Position numbers and translations under genes: made by a program. A stretch of 64,000 nt of DNA, from NCBI GenBank assembly GCA_932294295.1, contig OW028575.1, forward strand, positions 19,472,058-19,536,057. The letters run 5' to 3'. A model generated the notes under the pieces. It saw only the letters and a list, made by a program, of their open reading frames with translations. It searched no databases and was not told the origin of the DNA. The stretch is from Alitta virens. Its lineage: Eukaryota; Annelida; Polychaeta; Phyllodocida; Nereididae. Position 1 is the stretch's first letter; every line of letters starts with the position of its first letter. Of the stretch, positions 23,501 through 35,700 are shown in pieces.

Positions 23501-26500
23501 TAAGTTATCCAGCCAGAATTCAGAAAATGGATACTTACATTAGCAATGTCAGGATTTTGAATGATTTCCTCCCTCACAGAAGCTCTTACTGTTGCGAAAT
23601 ACCTGTAAATGAATATTGAATTGTTGTAAATTATTTTATGATGTCAGTCAGCATTGTGATTGTTCAGGAAGGAGTTTAAATTAAATCGTTTTGGGTGATG
23701 CAGAACTGCATGCTCAGTATAGGGAGCCTTTGGCTGTTGGTAATATGTCCACCTTCCTGGCGTAGGATGAACCTTCCTTTGACGAGGGTGTAGCGCGCTT
23801 GGCTTTCAACCACTGGGTCCTGGGTTCAATTCCCGGTCGAACCTATGTTGGATGGCTGTTTCATCCTTCGTCTCATTGCCATGGTCCCTACCTGTCCTAA
23901 TTAACCCATCAGGTGCAGAAATACAGGACGTAAAGCCCAAATCCACCCCCACCACCATCCTATGACGAGGGCCATCAGTCTTCTGCATTTGGGTCGAACT
24001 TCTTAATTGGTGGAAGGAGCCAATCATAAGCCAAAAGGTCAACCTTCCTTGCTGGAAGTTAACCTTCCCAACCAGGGCCAACATCCCTCGTGAATTTAAA
24101 GCCTACCTCCCCAGCAAAGGGTCAACCACACCATCTGATATTTAGTCTGAAATACGGCCTCACAATGACAGTTATAAGTTAAATACAATTTAATTGGCAT
24201 TTGTCTTCAATGGGTGATTGCGCTGTGGCCAGGAACACTGGCCCATTACCACAGAGCAGGAAGGCTGGCCCCTTCCTTGAAAGGTTGGCCCCCAGCTAAG
24301 AAGGCTAGCTTCTTCACCAGGAAGATAGCTCCAGAACTTTGAGGATAACTCCGGAAGGACCAATCTCCTCGGCAAGGGGCAAGGCCAACTGCCTTGAGCC
24401 TGGAACTACATTATATCTTCCCATTGAAGGGGCCTGCTTTTCTGGAGGGGACATTCTTTCTTGGTAAAGAAGCCAGCCGCCCTGGCTTGGGGCTAACCTT
24501 CCTGGTAAGGGGCCTGCATTCGTGCATAGTTTTGTTGCCAATCTTCCGGTTGTTGAAAGGATCTCACCTCCCCAGACATGTCAAACATCTCTGGTGAACA
24601 GGCCATTCTTCCTTGTTGGGAGACTAACCTGAGGTAGCCATCATTGGGAAGATTGACCCCGCTGCAAGAAGGCTGTATTCCCTCGCTGGGGAGGCTGAAC
24701 CCTTCACACTTAATAGCGCCAGGCCAGGGGAGACTGGCCCCTCAACTGAGGAATTTGGCCCCACAGTTGTAGGTTGGCCCTTTATTAAAGGAGTTGGCCT
24801 AAGTAGGGAGGTGGGCCCCTTCACCAGGTAGTTAGCTCCCCCAGTTGGGAAAGCTGGTCCAAGTCAAGTACAGCTAGGACAGCTAGGATGGCAAAAATGA
24901 TGTTTTTTTACCTCAAGTCAAATTGTAATTCTTTGGACTATCCGGTTGAGAACGTGCCAGTATAAAACAAAAATTAACTTTTGTGTGTAGCTCTTAGCAC
25001 TCACAAAACTAGTCTGAACAACCATTAAGGGTGTGAAATTAAACAGTACTTTCGGGTAGCTGGAATTTGGCTCACCTCTTCATTATAATTTTTGCGGAAA
25101 CGGTTTGACGGATCTTTACTGTTTTTGACATGTAGGTACATTAGGCATTAGAGCAAAGGTCTACATGCTTAATTTTTTTCAGAATTTTCCGAACACATCT
25201 AAGATGTGAAAATACTAAAACATAATTGAAAAAAGGACCTTTTTTACCGTAACTCTGGGGGGTCTAATTTAATTATAAATTGTTTTTTGACTGTATAAAA
25301 CAAACATCAACTTTTGTGTCTAATTTAGCATATATAAAACTGGTGTATTCTATTTACTATTTACACTTTAGTTGTTGTACTCCTTGGATCCGTCATCTTG
25401 ACGTCATCTTGTCCATCATTCCTGGCCTGCACCATTTTTCCTCATCTTGGGTGTCATCAAGGTTCTTCTTTCGTTTTCTAGATGGTTGGGAAATTGAATA
25501 GAGTAAACTTTCAATGGCTTGCCCTTTGGCCATTACAAAAAGTAGATGACAAGCTTTCCCGGAATTGACATTTTTCTCCTTTTCAAATCTTCCTGCCTAA
25601 TTGTTGCCATCTGTCTTTCAACTACAGCATTGCTGTCTCTTGCTCTCCCATTAAGAACATTTCAATCAGGGAGAGTACAAAATTACCTGACCACATTGGA
25701 AAGAAGGGAAGATAGTCATTTAACAGCTTCTGTATGAGGTCTTTGCAGGCGTTTTTCTTCGTCACCATTGTTGCAAATCACTGTCTTGAATTGTTGAAAG
25801 AAATGTGAATTTTGTTTAAGTTGGCCGTCTAGATGATCAGGGGCAGGATTTCCTTTAATTTCCTGCGTCTGCTCTGAAAGCTCAAAGTTGGATATAATTT
25901 TCTTCAATCGTTTGATGGCACTTTGGACCGAGTGACTGAGAAAGGTGCTTCGAGTAACAATTGCTATGTCTTGTCACCATTGATACAGCTTCATCCATGT
26001 TTTTGCACTCCAAAACTCCCTGTTTTTTCTAGATGGTACAGTTCTGGCTATTAGATTCCTTAAGTTCTTCAGCATGGTGGCACAGCAGAGATGTAACAAT
26101 GTCACATTGGTGGGGAGGTCAGACTCATATGCCAAAGAGTTCTAAGATGTGATGAGATACTGTGCCAGACCACAGGAGTTGAAGTCTCTGCACACAGACT
26201 GCATCATGGCGAAAGAAAAGTCAGTCTCGATTTTTTGTGGTGCTCTGTTTTTTTCTGGTCGTTGCCATGCTCTGGCGTATTCTGAGTAAGAAATTAGCTA
26301 TTGTAGGTACAGAGTGGTCATTTGTTAACATCTCTGCTACACAAATGCCTTTGTGGTTGTTGTTGATCACTTGTAATAAAACATATATAAATATCCTTTT
26401 CTTTTGATCTATAGGTTTTTTCATGGACAACCCAGTATCATTGACATAAAAATGCCTCTTGTTTCCGACAAGCATCAGTTAACAATTGTATTTGCTCTAC

Positions 26501-29500
26501 TGTGAAGTTAATGACATAAAGAGGGTCATACCCAATGTGCTGTATGTAAGTCTTGATTTGTAATTTGGAAGGAATCTGTGAGTTCTAAAGTCCTATTTAC
26601 AGCATATTTCTCTCTTAAGACACAGTCGCTGAATTTTTGATTTGTTTCAAAACATCTTAGAGGGTACACTTATAAAATTTCCCGCTTTCAATTGTTCTTT
26701 GTCTGTTTTAATGAACAACTTTGATCTGTAAAACACAGGCTCACTGTCTTTCAGCTTTTCACCAGTTGCTTCTCTATTAGATCCTTTTACAAATAGAGCT
26801 TTATTTTCATTTTATGTGGTTACCGGGCCATCTACTTCCACATGAATTCTAACTGTGTAAAAGGAGGCAACCAGGCAGGATCTCCCCGACAACCCATTTT
26901 TTTGGCCAGGAGAGGACTCTGTCTGGAACGTTTGGTTTTGGAGGGTCATCCAAAGTCATCATGAATTTGGCAGAACAATATTTATGTTTGCATGCAGCTT
27001 TAAAACGTCCATGGATACACACTTCTGCAACTTGTTGCTATGCAGTTGACAATCGCAGCTATGGCAAAAAACTTAATTTTTCCATAAATTCTGAAAATAT
27101 TTTCAAATGTACACCTTTGCCTAATGTATCTACATGTCCAAAACGGCAAAGATCTGTCGAACTCTTTCCGAGAAAAATGCAATAAAGAGGCAAGCCAAAT
27201 TTCAGGTGATAAATATCCGTCAAACCGTTTCCGAGAAAAATGCAATAGAGAGGTGAGCCAAATTTCAGCTACCTGGCAGCTACCTGGCAGCTACCTGGCA
27301 GCTACCTGGCAGCTACCTGGCAGCTACCTGGCAGCTACCTGGCAGCTACCTGGCAGCTACCTGGCAGCTACCTGGCAGCTACCTGGCAGCTACCTGGCAG
27401 CTACCTGAAAGTACTGTTAAACTACACTCCTAGTTTTTGTGTGCTAAATCTCAACCAGACACTCCAAAAAAAAAAAGAAATTTTTTCCTATTTTTTTAGA
27501 GATATTCGTCTGAGAAGGCAGCTAGGTTGGCGGAGGCAAACAGTGGTGCTCTCGCAGACGTCCGCGCCCGGACTGTATCAATGCAGGTAGGGCTGAGCGC
27601 TACTTTAAAAGGCTGCTGCTCCCCTAATATTAGTCCGATTTTCGTCAAAAAAAATAGACCAAATATTAAGCGAGATATTCATCTGAGAAGGCAGGTAGTC
27701 TGTCGGCGGCAAGGTGCTCTGTATGGTCATGACTTGAATGGTGTGGTCAATATTTTTTACCATTATATATACATTGTTTGGATGAGCTTTATTGCAATTC
27801 ATTTCTACTCATTCTGCCAACTGCCATGACCGTTATGTCAATTGCTATTAGCATTTTGAATGATACAAAGAATACAGCAAATGCTCAATACATGTGTCAA
27901 TTGCCTAATTGCCTAAATTGGGGTTATTTGACCTGTCATTTCATGGATTGTTCAAAGATGACACAGTTATATGACATTGTCTTGATTGTCATTCAAAATT
28001 TGTAAAATTTAAATCTAATATTGATATTGTTATTAGTATTTGTGATTTGATCTGTGATTTTATTTGCTATCTTTAATGTACTTATATATATTATTTCGCC
28101 TTAATACTGTCCAGAATACATCAAATTGTGGCAACTGGGACCTTGAACGTTAAGCTGTATATATCATAATTCTACTACGTCTATCTAAAACTACATCTAC
28201 AGACGTAGTGAGTAGATATGTGACATATGTATCTTTTCTGATATGAAAAGGTGTCAATAAAAGCTATATATATTATATTAAATGAATGGCAGTATAAAGA
28301 AGGTGATACACTTTGCAAAATTCTCGAAAGAATATGCAGATAGATAGATAGATGATAGTTTATTCTTATTCTTATTCTTCATATTCTTCTTATATAAAAA
28401 TATACTGCTGGGGGTTGTATATACTATTTTAAAGGCTGCTGCTCCCCTAATATTAGTCAGATTTTCGTCAAATAAAGACTGAATTGTTCAGGGAAATATG
28501 TAGAATTTATTTAATAGTTTAACGCCCCCAACATTAATCGCTGTTCTTTAATGTAGATAGTTAGATACATAGAGATATGTAGATAGATAGATATGTAGAT
28601 AGATAGATAGATAGATATGTAGATATGTAAATATGTAAATATGTAGATATGTAGATATGTAGATATGTAGATATGTAGATATTTATATGTAGATATGTAG
28701 ATATGTAGATATGTAGATAGATAGTTTAGAGAGACAGATAGATTTATATGCTTATTATATAATATAGGATATCTCGCTTAATATTTGGTCTATTTTCGAT
28801 CCGAAAACACGTATAGAATCAGTATGAACTATACTACAATCCAGTTTTATTTGACGAAAATCGGACTTTGATACAGTCCGGGCGCGGACGTGTGCGGGAG
28901 CACCACTGTTTGCCTCCGCCAACCTACATATCTACATATCTACATATCTACATATTTACATATTTACATATTTGCATATCTACATATCTATCTATCTACA
29001 AGTCACTCCTGGTACTCGGCGAGTCACCCGCCGGGTCATGCCCAATGTCTTTTTCAGCCAGAATCCGTCGCCAATCCGTCGAATTTTGCCTGTTACGTAA
29101 TACTACGAGTTGACTACGAGAAACTTGGCTATGTGGGAACGGGGCTTTAGTAGTTACCACAACACAAGCTTGAGATTGTTCGAATCTGATATCCTTTTGA
29201 GCATTTCACAGTGGTGCTGATTCTGTGTGTGTGTGTGTGTTATTGTTTAACGCCTCATCAGCACCTGAGTGGGCTATGTAGAGGCTCTCTAGGTTAAGAT
29301 TCATTATCTATATTTGGTAGTAGAAACCAGAAGCATGTAAAAAATCAATAATTGTCTGCGTTGGATATCTGGTTAAGAGATATTGTAAGGTAGTAGCTTG
29401 AAACAAAGGTCTTCTAATGCGTTGTCAGCAGCAGCTTGTGCAATGCGCACTGTCCTGTTTTAGCCACTGGGGATAGAGGACTTCACCCGAAGTGTTTCCA

Positions 29501-30337
29501 CCCTCGCCGCGTGGAGGCCCAGGACCTTCGAGGGCTACTGATTCTCATGTTGCAAAATGTGAAGAAGATTTGAGTGACATTTACTCTTTGACAGTGTTAC
29601 TTGTTTAGTGAGTGTTTGCCAGTGTGCCTAGGGGGTTATTCAGGTGGTTTCTTTTATTCACTTAAACACAAGGTTTACACGAGGAGAACTTGTTTTGTAT
29701 GCATGAATTCAATGTTTTCCATTGATTTTGAGTATATTGGTCTATTTACAACTTACCAAAACAGAAATTTAGACCAACTTGAACAAAATGGAAAATGGTC
29801 AATCGGCATTTGACAGTATTTTTGTTATAATTGCAATGAACAATGTAACGGCTTGTAATCAACAGGATTATGAATTGATTCATATGGCTGAATGCATATG
29901 CACTTTTAATTGGCTTGAATTCATATCAAACCAGAGTTTACATTTCCTTTCACCGCAATATATTATTTAACATCTAATTGAACTTTTGAAATTAACATAC
30001 AAACTTCCATTAGTTCCCCTTTAACACAATGAGTATAGAAGTCAAACTCAGGAACCTGTCCGATATTGATTAAATCTCACCTGACTTTCTGGATGATAGC
30101 ATATCTCCTTATTCCTGTTGTCTGCTTGTTAGTTTCAAACCCTCGAAGATAATGCCTCAACGGAATACTGAAATCTTCCATAAGCATTTCCTTCTTCTCT
30201 TTGTAATGTAATTGTTTAGCTATTGCTGTAGGTGTTAGTGGTATCAGTTCCATTCCAAACATTTCCAGTAAATAATAAATTAAATTGAATATCCATATAA
30301 GGCAGTGGGCCAAGTACGATTTAAAAGTCTCCACCAT
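20563..30337 (-). CDS. Sulfotransfer_3-family sulfotransferase with N-terminal membrane anchor, 7 exons
   Basis: Exons on the minus strand are 30337-30081, 23602-23539, 23386-23194, 22780-22550, 22207-22056, 21301-21194, 20826-20563. All junctions are GT/AG, all phases match, and the product is 422 aa without stops. Residues 1-30 hold a hydrophobic stretch (LIWIFNLIYYLLEMFG) that fits a type II signal anchor, suggesting a Golgi/secretory location (inference). The PAPS 5'-phosphosulfate loop is GPPRCGTT (118-125). The 3'-phosphate site is SKSPIHLLFL (258-267) with YRKPREMIGS (283-292; R284, S292). The last exon has the family C-terminus (YAEMVNDRLSTVKKIYQHF and KYGRHDYDIESYGL). Exon lengths and phases parallel the tandem paralog at 11673-17717, showing duplication. 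Intron 1 is 6.5 kb and packed with repeats. The acceptor substrate is not predictable. Confidence 0.88.
21837..22045. repeat. Imperfect ~120-bp direct duplication
   Basis: The block CAACCAAAATCT(A/C)AGAAAATGC through GGTATGTGA and ATTAAAGAAG occurs at about 21837-21920 and again at about 21955-22035, just next to exon 5 of the sulfotransferase gene. Confidence 0.6.
23740..23950 (+). mobile_element. tRNA-derived SINE
   Basis: A tRNA-like head has box A-like TAGCGCGCTTGGC (about 23791) and box B GGGTTCAATTCCC (about 23823). It is followed by a body ending CAGAAATACAGGACGTAAAG and CCC (about 23932-23950). The same 3' block is found inverted at about 40361-40400, so it is a dispersed family. The minus-strand short frame ending RELNPGPSG is a by-product of the SINE. 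Confidence 0.65.
24000..24870. repeat. GC-rich degenerate minisatellite, ~20-bp unit
   Basis: Units of 19-21 bp following AAGGYTGGCCCCNNNNNN recur throughout, for example AAGGCTGGCCCCTTCCTTGA and then AAGGTTGGCCCCCAGCTAAG at about 24248-24298, with diverged copies to about 24870. The sharply higher GC stands out from the AT-rich intron around it. Confidence 0.65.
25500..27010 (-). pseudogene. Decayed transposase-like gene remnant
   Basis: On the minus strand short frames follow each other as if from one protein: CKHKYCSAKFMMTLDDP (about 26995-26940), KRHFYVNDTGLSM (about 26465-26425), GICVAEMLTNDHSVPTIANF (about 26355-26295), FSFAMMQSVC and TLLHLCCAT (about 26210-26070), and a YLPFFPMWSG-like block near 25700. 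The order and spacing resemble DDE-type transposase-like proteins of unclassified DNA transposons in invertebrates. Many stops and frameshifts are present. The family name is not given because I cannot confirm it. Confidence 0.45.
27266..27407. repeat. 11-bp tandem array, about 13 perfect copies
   Basis: The unit CAGCTACCTGG repeats with no visible variation over 142 bp, ending in a final partial CAGCTACCTG. Homogeneity points to recent expansion by slippage. Confidence 0.95.
27498..29146 (+). mobile_element. Second, partial copy of the 47399-49335 Harbinger-like MITE
   Basis: Long blocks match 48000-48900, including GGCGGAGGCAAACAGTGGTG, CCGCGCCCGGACTGTATCAA and AGCATTTTGAATGATACAAA. The right end (29100-29146) has the same terminal repeat (CTACGAGTTGACTACGAGAA, then GGCTATGTGGGAACGGGGCT) followed by TTA. 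The left terminus is missing. An internal region has been invaded by long TAGATATG-type simple repeats (28560-28740) and their inverted counterpart (28925-28995), which could form a hairpin. It sits in intron 1 of the 20563-30337 sulfotransferase gene. Confidence 0.7.
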
Positions 30338-32737
30338 CTTGCATACAACACGCTATCCCACGTTTTCAATGACCCATTTATACGATGTCCTAAATATTGC
30401 CAATCTAGGCTTCTGATCGATATTTCTTAAACATGGCCAAGTGGTACAGTCCTAGATCACAAGAAACCACTTGCAATATTTTATTAGTGCAGGTTATGAT
30501 TGATCAGAATTTTATTGTCTGTTAAGTTTAAAATAAAACAATTTGGTGATCAGAATTTTATTGTCTGTTAAGTTTAAAATAAAACAATTTGGTGATTATG
30601 TTAACCAGGGATAGAGGTTGCAATTTATGATATTGAGGTATTTAAAAATCCTGAATCTAATCACCAATGAATGATGTGACATGCAATGTATGCACTTCAT
30701 TTAATGACGTCACGTGCGTCGTCTGCAATCATGGCTGAAGATCGGTGCCTGATCACTGCAAATATTTAATTCAAATCAGTTTTTCTCTGTTATTGTTAAC
30801 CAAATTGACCGTTGCTGACTTGCGCGATCGAAGTGATGACTTTTTATTGCGTTAAAATGGAGGCGGCATTTCGCCAATTTGTTTGCCAATACTAAATTTG
30901 GTAAAAAGTAGTTATTAATAATTATGGTCCTATATAATGGACGCTAGATATGGGCATAAATTGGGGTCCGCTATACTGCACTAAACTGTTTAATAGAGCT
31001 GCAAATGTATAGCATACGTGCTTAAATTTCTCATGCAATTACATTATATGTACCTGAATTATGAATTGTATTTATTGAATTTGTAAATTGTACCCATTGT
31101 GAGATCATTGGTGCTGAGGGCTCATTTTAAAAAAATGGAGGAGGTGGCCCTGAAGATTTTTCAGATACCGGGAGGGGGGGGGGGGCGGAGGGGAGCAGGG
31201 TCTAAAAATGTTCAGTCCTTATGTCTTTTCTGCAGATCGATATTCAAAGGAGTTTTATAGCGTTGAAATCGGAAATGACAGCTTTGTCTAGTTTCAAGAA
31301 CTTTTACTCCATCTGGCCTTTTTACAGAAATTTGATTGTTTTATTGCTGTACATAATTACCTAAAACAATGGTGATATAGTCTTTTTTACTATTTCAGTA
31401 ACTTTACAGAGAATAATCAGAGATATTTTGTAGACATGATCGCCATTCAGTTTGCTCAGAATCTCTTCCCTTTTAGCGACACCCCTTGAAATAACTAAGA
31501 AGTGCTTGGAACTGGCTTACGCTTCGCAAGCCAGTTCCTTGGAGTTATAGGATAGCAGGAAAATATCCTGCCATGAATTATAAATTGCAATCCAAGTTCT
31601 GAAATAATGTGGAAACAAAGTTTGGGCTAATGAACAAATTGGTAATTTTTTTGGGGAACTGTAGTTGTCTTGCAATTTTACCGTAGTTTCGACAGCAAAG
31701 TACTGTAAAATTGGTATACAGCACGCTAACGTAAAATCTTTATGGCAAGAAATCGTAAACCTACCTTGCGGCAATATACTATAAAATTTATAGCTGAAGT
31801 AAAAATGGCAGTCTACCAGTCTATCGTATAACCTTTTCTTTGTCTAGAATGACTGAACCCCATACAGCGAGTTGGCTATCAAGTCATATATTTATAGAAT
31901 ATGTTCTCAGTAACCGTATTGTAATATGCTTGGTGTAAATTTGCAGATGATAACCTGGTATGGTGTGGGTTTCTGAAAAAATTATAGGGTCATACAATGA
32001 AAAAATATATAATTCAAGAAGTCAGAATTGTCTGCCGACAATTTGATATTTTTTTGTATTTTACAAAGCAAATCACAAATGATTCTCAATACAATGAATA
32101 AACAATAGCTATTATGTCAATAAAACGGTAATATATGCATTTAGAGTGTTATAACACATTTTGATGTATATCTCAACTCTAGCATACTTTTGGACAGGAA
32201 TAACAAGCACTTGTATGGTTTTTTTTTAATTTTTATAAATCCATTAAAAGTGATGTAATTTTTCATACTTACCAATCTAGGTTTATACGAGAGACTGTGA
32301 ACCGATTTGGTCAAATGCCCATATGGCAGCTGGACTATATTACTCCCCTTTTTTTTTTTTAAATCCACTGGTTTTTCTTTTTTTTTAACAACCAATTTTT
32401 CACACGTGACGAGAGATTCACGAGTTTGTAGATAGATGGAATAAAAGGACATAACTAGATTTCTGATGCCATATTTCCTTGACACCTGTCACTATACACC
32501 CCATTTTAGAGTACTTCATTTCACATCATACAATATATATTATGTTAATATTTGAATGTGAAATGTTTGATATGAAAAACATTTGGGTCATCCACTTTCC
32601 CAGCCTTTTCATTCGTATTCTCAGAAAAAAAGAAAATGAACTCATGTCACAAATTTTGACATTAATATCGCCATTTTGCTGACAGCGACGGTACAAGGAA
32701 CACAGGATCAAGTATCACAATTAAACTTGAGCCCATA
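30338..32737. promoter_or_regulatory. Divergent intergenic region between Sulfotransfer_3 and SULT genes
   Basis: The minus-strand gene starts at 30337 and the plus-strand SULT at 32738, so both promoters should lie in this 2.4 kb. It holds a perfect 46-bp tandem duplication (30501-30546 and 30547-30592), the end of a MITE (about 30930-30985), and a poly-G run near 31170-31186. No core promoter element could be assigned with confidence. Confidence 0.4.
30501..30592. repeat. 46-bp perfect tandem duplication
   Basis: The unit starting TGATCAGAATTTTATTGTCT is present twice head to tail without mismatch, just upstream of the divergent sulfotransferase gene start. Confidence 0.9.
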
Positions 32738-35700
32738 ATGGATCCTATGGCATTGCTGAAACATTCAATGGATAACAATGAATTTGGACTGTATGATTAC
32801 CATGGGAGGACTATGAGCACCATCTTTCCTTCTGTTAGTTTGGACAAAATAAAGGAGACAGCATTTCATGACGCAGATGTTATAGTTGCTACTTATCCCA
32901 AATGTGGTAAGTATATAAGTTATATTAAACTGATTTGAATTTATATTTAGATATATTAAGAGTGTCATATAAATATAGACCAAAAGCAAAAAAAAGAAGT
33001 TAATGAATAATTAAAAAAAAAAAAGATAAATAAACAGAACATAGATGAAGGTTTTGCAGTTAAATTTTTCTTGACCCATAATTCATACAATTTAACAATG
33101 ATAAAAACATTCAATACAGTAAATTATATACATAATAATTATAATAAATTCAGTGTCAAGAAAGGAAAAAATAAAACAGAGTTTTCGAAAATTATATTAA
33201 GTTGCTCCCATATACAAAATATAATAACATAAAATAAACAATTCTATATAAAGGCACATATGACCTAATTAATTAATAATAATATAAATCTACATGACCG
33301 TTTAAAAATTCAGTGTTTTAAATTTCACAAAAGCTTTAGCAAATGATGATATACGATTTTTCTGTTTTAGCCTATCTATTAAATGCAACCATGAGTGTGG
33401 AACTTGTCCTAAATAACTCTTAATATGTTAATGCCTCAGCATGGTGCCAAAGGCCACTATGTTATGTAAATGAATGTTATGCACATTACATTTATATATT
33501 AATGCATTCAATGCACAATATTGGCATGCATTTCAGTGCAATACTTATCATGATGTATACATACACATATTTCTTGCATTATTCACTCTTTATTTCCTAT
33601 AAATCAAGCAAGACTGTTAACCATTAATTAAGCTATTCTGCTAAGTACTGACTATTCAAAATACTGTTATTGTGGGGACTTTGGTCATTAACCAGTTATG
33701 AAATTTTTAATAATACCTTATAAACACATCACAATTTATCACATTTGTAGTGTTTTCTTCATTATTTCATCTCCCCTTGTTCATAAAGGGTGATTCTGAT
33801 AGAAAAGTGTCTTCAAAGCAAGGACAAATTGCAGGTCCTTCTGTTCTTCCAACTTTCAATGCTAACTCCCCCCTCAATTTGTTTACATGTATTATTACAC
33901 AGTGCACATCAAGAATACATGCAACTACTTCCACAGTAGTCAGTCAGTTCTGTAGTCAGTCAGTTCAGCTAAATTAGTCAGTCACAGTAAGACACAGTAC
34001 TTATTAGGTACAATGTATCATGAAGTTTGCATTGTGACATCACATATTGTGGAAAATGTCAATTAAAATGTGAAATAAATTCTGTTTTGATGAATGGCAT
34101 TAAAATATCAAGTATTTGTGTTAACCACTAACTAAAATAACTGATAACTAGATAAATAATGTCATAAAAAACACATTTTACCAAATCTCGTTCACAACGT
34201 CAGGAAAACTTTGTTTGTATACAACTGCCCATGGGTGAGATTTAAATTTCTGAAAAGGCTCAGTTAAAATTATCAGGCAGTGGTTTCGTAGTGAGTGCTG
34301 CCACCTAGCTCCTGCCACCTCGAACATACAGCCTGCGGCCTCTGGCCTTCGGCTATTATATTTTCTATGGTATGTTGGGGTGCCCTCAAATTCTTTCTGT
34401 TTCTGGTATAATAATCATGACCACTTATATCAAACAAATTAATTATTCGCAATGGTAATTTCCCATTTGAGTATCCAAAAGAAATCTTTAATAAAGCCAA
34501 GTTTTTTAGGTCCTCCATTACTAATAAATTTTTCTTTTGTAAAACTGTGATAATCTGCTTCTTGAACCAACATTGAAGATTAACCGTATAGACTTCTTCT
34601 GCTGTTTCTTGATCTTTTTCAAATCTCTGACCTACAGCATAGGTCTCCCACACACTTAAAGCTTAACATAAATGACTTCGGATATTTGCAAAATATATCA
34701 GTGATTTGATGCATTCTTAGTATATTTCACTGGTAACAGAGGATAAATTCATTGTTAGTTTTTTTTGGCAGACGCTGGCTTTACCTTCCCTCAGACATTT
34801 GTATCCGGGCTAAGTTTCCCTTCACCCAGATACATTTGTCAATGGGAATATTATATATATATATAAATATATAGATATATATATATATATATAATCTTTA
34901 TTCACGGTTTATAACAGTACAGATATAAAAACAAAAACAAATGAAAGTTAAAAATGTAAAAATATATGCGCCAAACAACCACCAGTAAGATACAAAATGT
35001 GCTACAGATAAGACAAGTATTTCTTCTAAAAAGGATTGGGCGTTGAGTAGAGGTTTGATGATATGGGGAATGACTGTAAATGAAAAGCAACGCAGTGACA
35101 ACACAGGGGATTTTGTAGAAAAGTTTCATTTTTTCTGAAATGGAACGGCCTTTTATAAACAGTAAGGCACTGTGGCAAAAACATGCTTGAGTATCATATG
35201 ACTAAGAATCTTTTCTAATAACAAAATGTTTAATGATCTAGGAATGTAGAATAATGAGCTATGAAACATGTTGTAAGGGTGTGAGCACTGTTTTTGCAAC
35301 AGTAGTGGTTTCCATGTGATAAAAATGGTGTATATAGATATAGGCGACTTACAGACAAAACAATTCTGTAATGCAATGTACATATAATATATAAATAGTA
35401 ATACTACCCCTGAATAATGTATGAGTATCTTAGGAATAGGAACTGTTCTGAATAGGAACATTTGCAATGAAAGCCTGGCACTGTAATGACCTAAGGTAAA
35501 TAAAAAATAAGGATGGAATTGCGAATAATCTGGAATACATATTGTAAAGGTGTGTTTTAAGCAGGAGCTTTAATAATGGGATAAGAGCAGTGTATAATCA
35601 TACAGTTGATATTGCCAAAAAAAAGCATTGTGTAATGTCATATACAATAAATTGGCCATAATGTAGTTATCTTAAAAGTATAGATGTATATTTCAATGAA

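Noticed and set aside
23791..23835. Functional tRNA gene
   Set aside because: A and B box-like sequences are present, but they belong to a dispersed SINE head and no cloverleaf could be drawn.
27266..27407. CRISPR-like regular repeat
   Set aside because: The 11-bp units are directly contiguous with no spacers, and the genome is eukaryotic.
34898..35467. Hydrophobic minus-strand frames
   Set aside because: AT-rich DNA yields Phe/Leu/Ile-rich frames by chance; no motif or splice sites.
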